Source: Saccharopolyspora_C sp040643635
GTDB lineage: Bacteria > Actinomycetota > Actinomycetes > Mycobacteriales > Pseudonocardiaceae
Reading direction: 5' to 3'
NCBI RefSeq assembly: GCF_040643635.1
Contig: NZ_JBEYUS010000008.1
Coordinates: 62,001-126,000 of the forward strand
DNA length: 64,000 nt
A model generated the notes under the pieces. That model was not told the origin of the DNA. It saw only the letters and a list, made by a program, of their open reading frames with translations, and did not search any database. The position numbers were made by a program, and so were the translations under genes. Shown here piece by piece: positions 34,787-44,047 of this stretch (the stretch's first letter is position 1; every line of letters begins with the position of its first letter).

Positions 34787-35131
34787 GCCGAGGCTCGACG
34801 AGCCCGCGCAGGAGCCGCGCGGACGCGCTCGCGGGTCTCGGATGGTGTCCCGATCCGAGTTCTCGGCTCTGTGAGGAATTCAGGGGTGTCCTTGCCGCAC
34901 TCCTGTCGGGGACACCCAGTAGAATCGTCGGGGTGGGTGCGGCGTCCTGCGCCGCCGGACGCCCGGTCCGCACGTCCGCACCGCGCTCCGACCGCCGGTC
35001 GCGGCCGTTCCCAGGACCGGACGACGAGCCGCGCCCGCCGTGGTCGGCGCCCGTGCGCGGGCGCCGCAGGCGGTCGCCGACGCGGCCGGGCCACCCAGAC
35101 ACATTGCCGGTTCGAGGAGACACCGAGGCCC
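34787..35131. other. dciA-gyrB gap
   Basis: Gene-free 345 bp. It contains a TAGAAT -10-like hexamer (34921-34926) and an inverted repeat just upstream (34885-34892 with 34911-34918). I see nothing else and no convincing small gene. Confidence 0.6.
34885..34926 (+). promoter_or_regulatory. Candidate gyrB promoter with inverted repeat
   Basis: TAGAAT at 34921-34926 could be the -10 element. Inverted repeat GGGTGTCC (34885-34892) / GGACACCC (34911-34918) overlaps the -35 zone, where no consensus -35 is visible. A regulator or supercoiling control is possible. Confidence 0.35.
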
Positions 35132-37105
35132 GTGGCATCGAAGAAGAACGAATACAGCGCGTCGTCCATCACCGTGCTTGAGGGCTTGGAAGCCGTCCGC
35201 AAGCGTCCCGGCATGTACATCGGTTCCACCGGTGAGCGCGGCCTGCACCACCTCGTGTGGGAGGTGGTGGACAACTCCGTCGACGAGGCGATGGCCGGTT
35301 ACGCGACGACCGTCGAGGTGACCCTGCTGGCCGACGGCGGGGTCCGCGTCACCGACGACGGCCGCGGCATCCCGGTGGACATGCACCCCGTGGAGAAGAA
35401 GCCGACCTTGGAGGTCGTGCTCACCGTGCTGCACGCGGGCGGCAAGTTCGGCGGCGACTCCTACGCCGTCTCCGGTGGTCTGCACGGCGTCGGCGTGTCG
35501 GTGGTGAACGCCCTCTCGTCCGCGCTGGAAGCGGAGATCTACCGCGACGGCAGCGTGTGGCGCCAGCGGTACGAGGACTCCAAGCCGGTCAGCGACGTGA
35601 AGAAGGGCGAGGGCACCAAGCGCACCGGTACCTCGATCACCTTCTGGGCGGACCCGAACATCTTCGAGACCACCCGCTACAACGCGGAGACGGTGTCCCG
35701 GCGCCTGCAGGAGATGGCGTTCCTGAACAAGGGGCTGACCATCGTGCTGCGCGACGAGCGCATCGCCGACGAGGACGAGTCCGGCGAGGACGCGGGCGGC
35801 CAGGTGGCGCGCGCGAAGGAGCGGACCTTCCACTACCCGGGCGGGCTCGAGGACTTCGTCAAGCACATCAACGCGACGAAGGAGCCGATCCACAAGAAGG
35901 CCGTCGCCTTCAGCGCCTCCGGCACCGGCGTCGAGGTCGAGGTCGCGATGCAGTGGAACTCCGGCTACAACCAGTCGGTCTACACCTTCGCGAACACGAT
36001 CAACACGCACGAGGGCGGTACCCACGAGGAGGGCTTCCGCTCGGCGCTGACCCGCGTGGTCAACGCCTACGCGAAGGAGAAGAAGCTCCTCAAGGAGAAG
36101 GACGGCAGCCTCACCGGCGACGACGTCCGCGAAGGCCTCGCCGCGATCGTGTCGGTGAAGGTCCGGGAGCCGCAGTTCGAGGGCCAGACGAAGACGAAGC
36201 TGGGCAACACCGAGGTCAAGTCGTTCGTGCAGACGGCGTCCTTCGAGTGGCTCAACGACTGGTTCGAGCGCAACCCCGCCGACGCCAAGACGATCATCAA
36301 CAAGGCGGTCGGCTCGGCGCAGGCGCGGATGGCGGCCCGGCGGGCGAAGGAGCTGGTCCGGCGCAAGAGCGCGATGGACATCGGCGGCCTGCCCGGCAAG
36401 CTGAAGGACTGCCAGTCCAACCAGCCCGACGAGTGCGAGCTCTACATCGTGGAGGGCGACTCCGCGGGCGGTTCGGCGAAGGACGGCCGGGAGTCGCGCT
36501 TCCAGGCGATCCTGCCGATCCGAGGCAAGATCATCAACGTGGAGAAGGCGCGGATCGACAAGGTCCTCAAGAACAACGAGGTCCAGTCGATCATCACCGC
36601 GCTGGGCACCGGCATCCACGACGAGTTCGACCTGTCGAAGCTGCGGTACCACAAGATCGTGCTGATGGCCGACGCCGACGTCGACGGCCAGCACATCCGG
36701 ACCCTGCTGCTCACCCTGCTGTTCCGGTTCATGCGCCCGCTGATCGAGAACGGGCACGTCTACCTGGCCCGCCCGCCGCTCTACAAGATCAAGTGGCCGC
36801 GCTCGGAGCCGGAGTTCGCCTACTCCGACCGCGAGCGCGACGGCCTGCTGGAGGCGGGTGCGGCGGCCGGCCGCAAGCTGCCGAAGGACGACGGCATCCA
36901 GCGCTACAAGGGCCTCGGCGAGATGAACCCGCAGGAGCTGTGGGAGACCACCATGGACCCGGACACCCGGCTGCTCATGCAGGTCTCGCTGGACGACGCC
37001 GCGACCGCCGACGAGCTGTTCAGCGTGCTCATGGGCGAGGACGTCGAAGCGCGCCGCTCGTTCATCGTGCGCAACGCCAAGGACGTCGGCTTCCTCGACG
37101 TCTGA
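35132..37105 (+). CDS. gyrB: DNA gyrase subunit B
   Basis: A 657-residue ATPase subunit of gyrase. The GHKL ATP site includes E-V-V-D-N-S-V-D-E-A and G-G-L-H-G-V-G-V-S-V-V-N-A-L; the TOPRIM part shows E-G-D-S-A-G-G-S-A and D-A-D-V-D-G-Q-H-I. It partners with GyrA 148 bp downstream to introduce negative supercoils. GTG 35132 is chosen because the fold starts soon after; upstream open frame is not protein-like. Confidence 0.98.
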   Translation: MASKKNEYSASSITVLEGLEAVRKRPGMYIGSTGERGLHHLVWEVVDNSVDEAMAGYATTVEVTLLADGGVRVTDDGRGIPVDMHPVEKKPTLEVVLTVLHAGGKFGGDSYAVSGGLHGVGVSVVNALSSALEAEIYRDGSVWRQRYEDSKPVSDVKKGEGTKRTGTSITFWADPNIFETTRYNAETVSRRLQEMAFLNKGLTIVLRDERIADEDESGEDAGGQVARAKERTFHYPGGLEDFVKHINATKEPIHKKAVAFSASGTGVEVEVAMQWNSGYNQSVYTFANTINTHEGGTHEEGFRSALTRVVNAYAKEKKLLKEKDGSLTGDDVREGLAAIVSVKVREPQFEGQTKTKLGNTEVKSFVQTASFEWLNDWFERNPADAKTIINKAVGSAQARMAARRAKELVRRKSAMDIGGLPGKLKDCQSNQPDECELYIVEGDSAGGSAKDGRESRFQAILPIRGKIINVEKARIDKVLKNNEVQSIITALGTGIHDEFDLSKLRYHKIVLMADADVDGQHIRTLLLTLLFRFMRPLIENGHVYLARPPLYKIKWPRSEPEFAYSDRERDGLLEAGAAAGRKLPKDDGIQRYKGLGEMNPQELWETTMDPDTRLLMQVSLDDAATADELFSVLMGEDVEARRSFIVRNAKDVGFLDV

Positions 37106-37253
37106 TCCCGGACCCGCCAGCACGGACGGGACCGACCGCCGTCGCCGGGCCGACGCGCCCGGCACGCCGCGACCCGGGCGAGCTCCGCGGAGGCTCGCCC
37201 GCGTCGCGCCGGCGCGGGAACCCGCCCCACCCGCCTGAAAGGAACCTCCACTC

Positions 37254-39749
37254 GTGACGGAAATCCTGCCGCCGGAACACGGCCGCGTAGAACCGGTCGA
37301 CATCCAGCAGGAGATGCAGAACTCCTACATCAACTACGCGATGAGCGTCATCGTCGCGCGCGCCCTGCCGGACGTGCGGGACGGCCTCAAGCCGGTGCAC
37401 CGCCGCGTGCTGTACGCGATGTACGACTCCGGGTTCCGCCCGGACCGGGGCTACGTGAAGTGCTCCCGCGTCGTCGGCGAGGTGATGGGCAACTACCACC
37501 CGCACGGCGACTCGGCGATCTACGACACCCTGGTGCGGCTGGCGCAGCCGTGGGCGATGCGGCACCCGCTGATCGACGGGCAGGGCAACTTCGGTTCGCC
37601 GGGCAACGACCCGGCGGCCGCCATGCGGTACACCGAGTCGCGGTTGAAGCCGTTGGCGATGCACATGCTCGCCGACATCGAAGAGGACACCGTCGACTTC
37701 TCCGACAACTACGACGGTCGGACCCAGGAGCCGGATGTCCTCCCGGCCCGCATCCCGAACCTGCTGGTCAACGGCGGTAGCGGCATCGCGGTCGGGATGG
37801 CGACGAACATCCCGCCGCACAACCTGCGGGAAGTCGCCGACGGCGTGGTCTACCTGCTGGAGAACCCCGAGGTCGACGACGAGACGCTCCTCGAAGAGCT
37901 GATCAAGCGGATCAAGGGGCCGGACTTCCCGACCAGGGCGCTGATCCTCGGTACCAACGCCATCGCGGACGCGTACCGCACCGGCCGCGGCTCCATCAAG
38001 ATGCGCTCCGTCGTCTCCGTCGAGGAGGACGCGAAGGGCCGCACCTCGCTGGTCGTCACCGAGCTGCCCTACCAGGTCAACCCGGACAACTTGATCGAGA
38101 ACATCGCGGCCATGCACCGCGACGGCAAGCTCACCGGCATCTCGGACATCGCCGACGAGTCCAACAGCCGCCGCGGCATGCGCATCGTCGTCACCTTGAA
38201 GCGGGACGCGATCCCGAAGGTGGTGCTGAACAACCTCTACAAGCACACCCAGCTGCAGACCACGTTCGGCGTGAACATGCTGGCGCTGGTCGAGGGCGTG
38301 CCGCGCACGCTGCGCCTCGACCAGGTGATCCGGTACTACGTCACGCACCAGATCGAGGTCATCGTCCGGCGCACCCGCTTCCGGTTGCGCAAGGCCGAGG
38401 AGCGCGCCCACGTGCTGCGCGGCCTGGTCAAGGCGCTGGACGCGCTGGACGCGGTGATCGCGCTGATCCGCCGGTCGCCGACCGTGGACGAGGCGCGAAC
38501 CGGGCTGATCGGGCTGCTCGACGTCGACGAGGTGCAGGCCGACGCGATCCTGGAGATGCAGCTGCGGCGGCTCGCCGCGCTGGAGCGCCAGAAGATCACC
38601 GATCGGCTCGCCGAGCTGGAGCTGGAGATCGAGGACTACAAGGACATCCTCGAGAAGCCGGAGCGCCAGCGGCAGATCATCCGCGACGAGCTCATGGAGA
38701 TCGTCGAGAAGTACGGCGAGGACCGCCGCACCAAGATCGTGCCCTACGAGGGCGAGGTCTCGATGGAGGACCTCATCGCCGACGAGGACGTCGTCGTCAC
38801 GATCACCCGCACCGGCTACGCGAAGCGGACCCGCACCGACCTGTACCGCGCGCAGAAGCGCGGCGGCAAGGGCGTGCAGGGCGCGCAGCTCAAGCAGGAC
38901 GACATCGTCTCGCACTTCTTCGTCTGCTCCACGCACGACTGGATGCTGTTCTTCACGAACAAGGGCCGGGTGTACCGGGCGAAGGCCTACGAGCTGCCCG
39001 AGGCGAACCGCACCGCCCGCGGCCAGCACGTGGCGAACCTGCTCGCCTTCCAGCCGGACGAGCACATCGCCCAGGTCATGCAGATCAAGGACTACACCGC
39101 CGCCCCGTACCTGGTGCTGGCCACCAAGGCGGGCCTGGTGAAGAAGTCGCGGCTCACCGACTTCGACTCGAACCGTTCGGGTGGACTCATCGGGGTGAAC
39201 CTGAAGGACGAGGACGAGCTGGTCGGCGCGGTGCTGTGCTCCGAGGAGGACGACCTGCTGCTGGTCTCCGCCGAAGGCCAGTCGATCCGGTTCCACGCCA
39301 CCGACGAGGCGCTGCGCCCCATGGGACGCGCCACCTCAGGCGTGCTCGGCATGCGGTTCAACGCCGGCGACGAACTGCTCGCGATGGGCGTCGTCCGGGC
39401 CGGCCGGTTCGTCCTGGTCGCCACCGACGGCGGTTACGCCAAGCGGACGGAGATCGACGACTACCCGGTCCAGGGCCGCGGCGGCAAGGGTGTGCTCACC
39501 GTTCAGTACGACCGCAAACGTGGGAGGCTTGTCGGGGCGCTCATCGTCGACCTGGACGATGAGCTCTACGCGATCACTTCCACCGGCGGCGTCATTCGGA
39601 CCACCGCCAAGGAGGTGCGCAAGGCAGGCAGGCAGACGAAGGGGGTGCGTCTGATGAACCTGGGCGACGGGACTTCGGTGGTGGCCATCGCGCGCAGCGC
39701 CGACGAGGCCGCCGATCCGGACGCCGCCGGGCCTGAGCCGACGAAGTAG
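37254..39749 (+). CDS. gyrA: DNA gyrase subunit A
   Basis: An 831-residue breakage-reunion subunit. The catalytic tyrosine lies in A-M-R-Y-T-E; the quinolone-resistance region reads H-P-H-G-D-S-A-I-Y-D. The GyrA box Q-K-R-G-G-K-G-V near residue 542 starts the DNA-wrapping C-terminal beta-pinwheel. GTG 37254 follows AAAGGAA. The C-terminal tail is acidic. Confidence 0.98.
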   Translation: MTEILPPEHGRVEPVDIQQEMQNSYINYAMSVIVARALPDVRDGLKPVHRRVLYAMYDSGFRPDRGYVKCSRVVGEVMGNYHPHGDSAIYDTLVRLAQPWAMRHPLIDGQGNFGSPGNDPAAAMRYTESRLKPLAMHMLADIEEDTVDFSDNYDGRTQEPDVLPARIPNLLVNGGSGIAVGMATNIPPHNLREVADGVVYLLENPEVDDETLLEELIKRIKGPDFPTRALILGTNAIADAYRTGRGSIKMRSVVSVEEDAKGRTSLVVTELPYQVNPDNLIENIAAMHRDGKLTGISDIADESNSRRGMRIVVTLKRDAIPKVVLNNLYKHTQLQTTFGVNMLALVEGVPRTLRLDQVIRYYVTHQIEVIVRRTRFRLRKAEERAHVLRGLVKALDALDAVIALIRRSPTVDEARTGLIGLLDVDEVQADAILEMQLRRLAALERQKITDRLAELELEIEDYKDILEKPERQRQIIRDELMEIVEKYGEDRRTKIVPYEGEVSMEDLIADEDVVVTITRTGYAKRTRTDLYRAQKRGGKGVQGAQLKQDDIVSHFFVCSTHDWMLFFTNKGRVYRAKAYELPEANRTARGQHVANLLAFQPDEHIAQVMQIKDYTAAPYLVLATKAGLVKKSRLTDFDSNRSGGLIGVNLKDEDELVGAVLCSEEDDLLLVSAEGQSIRFHATDEALRPMGRATSGVLGMRFNAGDELLAMGVVRAGRFVLVATDGGYAKRTEIDDYPVQGRGGKGVLTVQYDRKRGRLVGALIVDLDDELYAITSTGGVIRTTAKEVRKAGRQTKGVRLMNLGDGTSVVAIARSADEAADPDAAGPEPTK

Positions 39750-39781
39750 CGACCGCCGATGACGATCATGAAGGATCTCTC

Positions 39782-40579
39782 GTGACATCTTCCGAGAAGC
39801 CGGAGCGTCCGGACGGGCACCCGGGTGACCAGGATGCCGAACCGACCAACGGCCAGAACTCCCAGCACACCTCGGTGATGACCGGGCAGACCGCTGCGAC
39901 CGAGGGCGACGGCGACACGTCGACCGCGGCCGACGGCAACGGCGAGGCGAGCTCGACGCCGAACGGTTCGGAGACCTTCGAGGGCACCGAGACGCCGCCG
40001 CCGTGGCAGCGCAGCGGGGCCGGGGCCGACAGCTCCGACGAATCCCAGTCCGGGCTCGACACCGCGCAGACCCAGGGCATCCCGAAGCCGGGGTACGACC
40101 AGGAGACCGTGCGGACCGAGATCCCGAAGCAGGGCGCTGACGGGCGCACCGCGGTGAACTTCGGCGCGGCCGCACGGCCGGGCGCGCAGTCCACCAGCGC
40201 CCGCAGGCCCAGCCGGGGACCGCGACGGGCGAGCCTCCAGGTCAAGCGGCTCGACCCGTGGTCGGTGCTGAAGCTGGCACTGGTGCTCAGCGTCGCGATG
40301 TTCTTCGTCTGGATGATCGCGGTCGCCGTGCTCTACGGGGTGCTCGACGGCATGGGGGTGTGGGACTCGCTGAACGGCACGTTCACCGAGCTCACCTCGC
40401 CGGAGGACGCCGCCAGCGAAGAACTGATCAGCGCGGGCCGCGTGTTCGGCGTCGCCTCCATCATCGGGGCGATCAACATCGTGCTGTTCACGGCGCTGGC
40501 GACGGTGAGCGCGTTCATCTACAACGTGGCCGCCGACTTCGCCGGGGGCGTGGAAGTCACGCTGTCCGAGCGGGAGTGA
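39782..40579 (+). CDS. DUF3566 membrane protein (Rv0007-like)
   Basis: A 265-residue protein. The first 150 residues are hydrophilic and rich in Thr/Ser/Asp/Gly. The DUF3566 domain (about 155-260) holds two membrane helices (about 160-183 and 220-245). It follows gyrA in most actinobacteria; function unknown. GTG 39782 starts it, 32 nt after gyrA. Confidence 0.88.
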   Translation: MTSSEKPERPDGHPGDQDAEPTNGQNSQHTSVMTGQTAATEGDGDTSTAADGNGEASSTPNGSETFEGTETPPPWQRSGAGADSSDESQSGLDTAQTQGIPKPGYDQETVRTEIPKQGADGRTAVNFGAAARPGAQSTSARRPSRGPRRASLQVKRLDPWSVLKLALVLSVAMFFVWMIAVAVLYGVLDGMGVWDSLNGTFTELTSPEDAASEELISAGRVFGVASIIGAINIVLFTALATVSAFIYNVAADFAGGVEVTLSERE

Positions 40580-40585
40580 CCGGAC

Positions 40586-40617
40586 CGGGGTGGCGGCCGG
40601 AACCGGTCGCCACCCCG
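40586..40617 (+). terminator. Hairpin after the DUF3566 gene
   Basis: A 10-bp perfect stem (40586-40595 with 40608-40617) with a 12-nt loop, 7 nt beyond the stop. Confidence 0.7.
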
Positions 40618-40674
40618 CCGGGACCCCCCTGCGTGGACTCGCTCCGCGGTCGTGTAATCTTCGAGTCACACCAA

Positions 40675-40748
40675 GGGCCTATAGCTCAGGCGGTTAGAGC
40701 GCTTCGCTGATAACGAAGAGGTCGAAGGTTCAAGTCCTTCTAGGCCCA
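40675..40748 (+). tRNA. ileT: tRNA-Ile (GAT)
   Basis: A 74-nt cloverleaf. Acceptor arm 40675-40681 pairs with 40741-40747; discriminator A at 40748. Anticodon arm CTTCG/CGAAG encloses the loop CTGATAA with anticodon GAT at 40709-40711. The 3' CCA is not encoded. Confidence 0.98.
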
Positions 40749-40820
40749 CCCTTCCTGTTCAAGGATGTTCTCCCGATGCCCGCGGTTCTGCGGGTGCCCC
40801 GTTCTAGGAGGCGACCGGAA

Positions 40821-40940
40821 ATGAAGAAGCTTCTCGCACTCGCCGTCGTTGCCGGTGCCGTTCTGTTCGTCGTCCGCCGCAACCGCGCAGCCAAGGCCGA
40901 GGCCGACCTCTGGCGCGAGGCCACCGCCGGCGAGGTGTGA
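40821..40940 (+). CDS. DLW-39 family peptide
   Basis: A 39-residue peptide with an N-terminal membrane segment (K-K-L-L-A-L-A-V-V-A-G-A-V-L-F-V-V), then R-R-N-R-A-A-K-A-E-A-D-L-W. Its exact length of 39 and the D-L-W motif fit the actinobacterial DLW-39 family, of unknown function, found between the Ile and Ala tRNA genes. ATG 40821 has a strong AGGAGG site 10 nt upstream. Confidence 0.92.
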   Translation: MKKLLALAVVAGAVLFVVRRNRAAKAEADLWREATAGEV

Positions 40941-41052
40941 GCCGAACTCCGGCCCATCCGGTCGTCGCCCGGGAGCTCGCGCCGAACCTCCGCTGAGCGG
41001 ACATCGGACCGGGAGCACCGGGCACCGGCGGCCAGGCGCTGAGGCGCCGAAC

Positions 41053-41125
41053 GGGGACGTAGCTCAATTGGCAGAGCACCGCCTTTGCAAGGCGGGGGTT
41101 AGGGGTTCGATTCCCCTCGTCTCCA
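41053..41125 (+). tRNA. alaT: tRNA-Ala (TGC), integration site of the element
   Basis: A 73-nt cloverleaf. Acceptor GGGGACG pairs with CGTCTCC; discriminator A at 41125; loop TTTGCAA gives anticodon TGC. No CCA is encoded. Its 3' 46 nt (41080-41125) lie within the 48-bp direct repeat that bounds the integrated element; the gene is intact after integration. Confidence 0.98.
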
Positions 41126-41127
41126 CC
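41080..41127. repeat. attL: 48-bp direct repeat, tRNA-side
   Basis: Overlaps the 3' part of tRNA-Ala from the anticodon arm to the discriminator plus two bases. Identical to 46145-46192. Confidence 0.95.
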
Positions 41128-41131
41128 GCGA

Positions 41132-41161
41132 AAGACCAGGTCACAGCACCTGGTCTTTTTT
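41132..41161 (+). terminator. Element-borne terminator of tRNA-Ala
   Basis: AAGACCAGGT (41132-41141) pairs with ACCTGGTCTT (41148-41157), 6-nt loop, then a T-run to 41161. It is a copy of the chromosomal terminator at 46197-46226, with the same stem and a different loop. The int stop codon lies at its end. Confidence 0.92.
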
Positions 41162-42306
41162 CATGATCCACTCTGGGGCACATCCGGGGCACTCACGGCC
41201 GCGTCCATGCGGTCGGCCAGGTCGTCCAGCCGGTCCGGGAACAGGTGGCCATAGAGGTCCAGCGTCATCGTCGCGGACTTGTGCCCGAGCATCTGCTGAA
41301 CGAGCTTCACATCCGCGCCGGACGCGATGGCCAGCGAAGCCGCCGTGTGTCGAAGTTCGTGCGGGTGGAACCCGGCGGGACCGACCTCGCGAACGGCCCG
41401 ATCGAACACCGCACGGCGGAAGTTCCGCACCCGCAGCACGCCACCCTTGGGCGAGGCGAACACGAGATCGTCAGCGGCCTTGCCCCCCAGGTGCTTCGCG
41501 AGCTGATCGGCGAGGAAGCGGGGGAGCGGGACAGAGCGTCGTTCATGGTTCTTCGGCGTTCCCCACTCCAAGCGCCCGCTTACTTCCGTCACCGACTGAG
41601 CGACACGGATGCGGCGGCGATCTAGGTCCACGTTCGCCGTGCGCAGTGCCGCCATCTCACCCCATCGCAAGCCGGTGTAGGCAAGGAGCCGGATCACCAG
41701 CCCGTTCGGTTCGCAGGCATCGGCGAGGCGTGCCACCTGGTCATGGTTCAGGTAGCGGTGGTCCGTCGTGACCACGCGAGGCAGGTTCACGCCCTCCGCC
41801 GGGTTGCTGGCAAGCCGACCGTTCCGAACCGCCCAGCCCATCACCTGCGAGAACACGCGATGCACCTTCGCCACCGACGCGGGAGCCAGGCCCGCACCGA
41901 GTTCGCCGATCCAGCCCTGAACCGCCGCGTGACTCACGTCCGAGAGACGCACCCGCTCCCACTTGGGCAGGACATGCGTCCGCACGATCCCTTCCGAGCG
42001 GTTCCGGCTGGTCGGCTTGACGTGGGCTTGCGCGGTGAGCCACTGCGCTGTCCACTCGCCGACGGTTATCTTCCCGGCGCCGGGGGAGATGTAGGAGCCC
42101 GACATCATGCCGTGTTCGACGGTGGTGGCGTACTGCTCAGCGTCGGTCTTGCGGCGGAAGGACTTCTTGCGTTGGGTGCCGTCCGGTTCCCGCCAGCGCA
42201 GGAGCCAGCGTGCGCCGACGCCGTAGCGGTCGGTGCGGTGCTGGGCGCCGTCAGGGCCTTTCCGGTGCCAGCGGTCGTCGATGTCAGCCACGTTCGTCAC
42301 CGCCAT
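41161..42306 (-). CDS. int: Tyrosine site-specific integrase
   Basis: A 381-residue phage-type integrase. Catalytic residues visible: R214 (T-G-L-R), K252 (T-P-K), H316-x-x-R319 (H-E-L-R), H342 (G-H-K-S), and nucleophile Y352 (L-Y-G-H). An N-terminal arm-binding part (about 10-75) and a SAM-like core-binding domain (about 80-165) come first. It would recombine the 48-bp att sites. ATG 42306 lies 23 bp inside rep. No xis is found between rep and int, where pSAM2-type elements have one. Confidence 0.95.
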   Translation of the reverse strand: MAVTNVADIDDRWHRKGPDGAQHRTDRYGVGARWLLRWREPDGTQRKKSFRRKTDAEQYATTVEHGMMSGSYISPGAGKITVGEWTAQWLTAQAHVKPTSRNRSEGIVRTHVLPKWERVRLSDVSHAAVQGWIGELGAGLAPASVAKVHRVFSQVMGWAVRNGRLASNPAEGVNLPRVVTTDHRYLNHDQVARLADACEPNGLVIRLLAYTGLRWGEMAALRTANVDLDRRRIRVAQSVTEVSGRLEWGTPKNHERRSVPLPRFLADQLAKHLGGKAADDLVFASPKGGVLRVRNFRRAVFDRAVREVGPAGFHPHELRHTAASLAIASGADVKLVQQMLGHKSATMTLDLYGHLFPDRLDDLADRMDAAVSAPDVPQSGS

Positions 42307-43642
42307 CGGCGGCGTAGCGGTGGCGGTTGTACTGGTGACTGTCGCGGACGGCTTCGGCGATCTCGCGTTCTGCCTGGTTGCGCCAGCCGATGCCGGTGAA
42401 TGCCCAGTCGTTGACGATCACGACGTCGTCGGTGTCGGCGATGCCGAGCGCGTCGAGGTGCGCGGCGCGCTGGTGTTCGGCGCGGGTGCCGCGTAGTGCG
42501 GTGAAGGTGGTGGAGTACTCCTTGGACTTGGTCAGGAAGTGGCCGCCGAAGCCGAGCATGTGCGCCCACCTGCGGTAGCCGAGTTGCCAGGCGGTGCGGA
42601 TCATCGCCCGGTGGTGCGTGGAGACCGGCAGTTCTTCGATGTGGGTTTCGTTGCGGATGCGGGTATCGGTGCCCGCGGTGGCCCCGGTGCCCTTGGTGGC
42701 GTACTTCGCGATGTACCCGGCGACCTTCGACCCCAGCCCCGAAGCGCCTTCCTCGCTCTCGGGATCACTGGTGATGGGGTCGATCTGGACCTGTTCGCCC
42801 CAGGCGACGGTGACCGGCCCGTGGGTGTCGGTGGCCTCTACCTCCACCGACGAGCAGGCGGCAGCGGTTCGGATGCAGTCGGCGAGCGTGTCCGTGGTGA
42901 TCCCGGCGGGATGCCGGCTATGTGGTCCGGCGGGCCCGTCGAGACGGATTACGGCGTGGAAGTGCACCAGGCCGCGCCGCTGGTACTCGGCGACCTTCGA
43001 GTAGGAGACCCGGAACGTGGCCGGGATATCGGTGACCCGGATGCCGAGCGAGGCCGCGATCAGACGGGAGAGCGCGAGGCGGAACCGGTGCCACAACGCC
43101 CCGGCGTGCGCGTTCCACACCACCGCGCCGGTGTAGTCGTACGAGTCCGGTTCCACAGGCCCGCCGATGCGGGAATCGGCCTCGTGATGGGACTCGCCGC
43201 ACCGGCACCGGCGGACCCGTCCGCGCGGGGTGGTCGAACGGGTGTGGACCGGCCCGAATGACGGGGCGGTCAGCGTCACGAACAGACGCGGGTTCTGCTC
43301 CACGGTCTCCGGTACCCCCTTCCCACCGGAGAGCCCAGCCCGCACGAGCTGGAAGGCGTCCCCGGCGTAGCGGGCCGCGCACGATGGGCAGACGGATTCA
43401 CGGCGGTTGTTGCACGAGACCGCGATGCCGCCGGTGCGCTCATCCAGCACGACCGCGGCCTGTCCGCCGGGCTGTTCGACGCGCCACGACCCGGCCAGCC
43501 ACACCGGCTTCGAGCAGCCGCGCACCGACCGCACAAGTTCCCGGAACCCCTTGCCCCGCAAGCCACGCGCGTGAATGTCGAACCGCTGCTCCTCCGAGAG
43601 CGGCGACCCGACCAACGCCCGCGTGTCCACAGTGGCGGTCAT
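42284..43642 (-). CDS. RepSA-type rolling-circle replication initiator
   Basis: A 452-residue initiator. It has a Zn-type C85-x2-C88, the HUH-type H227-F-H229 in G-L-V-H-F-H-A-V, and the tyrosine motif Y310-I-A-K-Y314-A-T-K. These fit the HUH endonuclease of actinobacterial rolling-circle plasmids and AICEs, which nicks the double-strand origin. It overlaps the 135-residue gene by ATGA at its start and int by 23 bp at its end, so the four leftward genes form one operon. Confidence 0.9.
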   Translation of the reverse strand: MTATVDTRALVGSPLSEEQRFDIHARGLRGKGFRELVRSVRGCSKPVWLAGSWRVEQPGGQAAVVLDERTGGIAVSCNNRRESVCPSCAARYAGDAFQLVRAGLSGGKGVPETVEQNPRLFVTLTAPSFGPVHTRSTTPRGRVRRCRCGESHHEADSRIGGPVEPDSYDYTGAVVWNAHAGALWHRFRLALSRLIAASLGIRVTDIPATFRVSYSKVAEYQRRGLVHFHAVIRLDGPAGPHSRHPAGITTDTLADCIRTAAACSSVEVEATDTHGPVTVAWGEQVQIDPITSDPESEEGASGLGSKVAGYIAKYATKGTGATAGTDTRIRNETHIEELPVSTHHRAMIRTAWQLGYRRWAHMLGFGGHFLTKSKEYSTTFTALRGTRAEHQRAAHLDALGIADTDDVVIVNDWAFTGIGWRNQAEREIAEAVRDSHQYNRHRYAADGGDERG

Positions 43643-44046
43643 GCGATCACCACCGGGATGGGGAACTCGTCGGTGACAAACTCATCCCACGATTCCGAGG
43701 TATAGCCCCACATCCCGGTCACGGTCAGGGCCGCGTCGGCGGGCAGTTCCCGGTACAGCGAATGCGCGTAGCGCTTCCCGTTCAGCGGGTTGGCCCCGTC
43801 CAACCGGAACGGCTCACCGACCGGGGGAGAGGCGGTGTCGCGGTAGTGCACTTCGTCCGGGTCGACGAACTCCGGCATGTCGCCGGTCTCGACCAGCCCG
43901 GACCAGAACTCCCGGTTCATCCCCAACCGGGTTTCGACCACGTCGCACACCGATGCGGGCAGGTCACGGAACCAGCAGCGGTAGAACGGCGTACCGGTCA
44001 ACGGGTTCTCGTCACCGAACCGGAACGGCTCCATACGGGGCGCCAT
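43639..44046 (-). CDS. Element protein A: two copies of a novel repeat domain
   Basis: A 135-residue protein of no recognised family. Residues 7-61 and 79-133 are two copies of one unit: P-F-R-F/L at the start, N-P-L-x-G five residues later, then R-x-L-P (F-R-D-L-P, Y-R-E-L-P), and a late W (W48, W120). Protein B has a third copy. There is no membrane helix, signal or cysteine cluster. It starts 1 nt after the stop of protein B and overlaps rep by ATGA, so it may take part in replication control or rep expression. Function unknown. Confidence 0.75.
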   Translation of the reverse strand: MAPRMEPFRFGDENPLTGTPFYRCWFRDLPASVCDVVETRLGMNREFWSGLVETGDMPEFVDPDEVHYRDTASPPVGEPFRLDGANPLNGKRYAHSLYRELPADAALTVTGMWGYTSESWDEFVTDEFPIPVVIA

Positions 44047-44047
44047 C

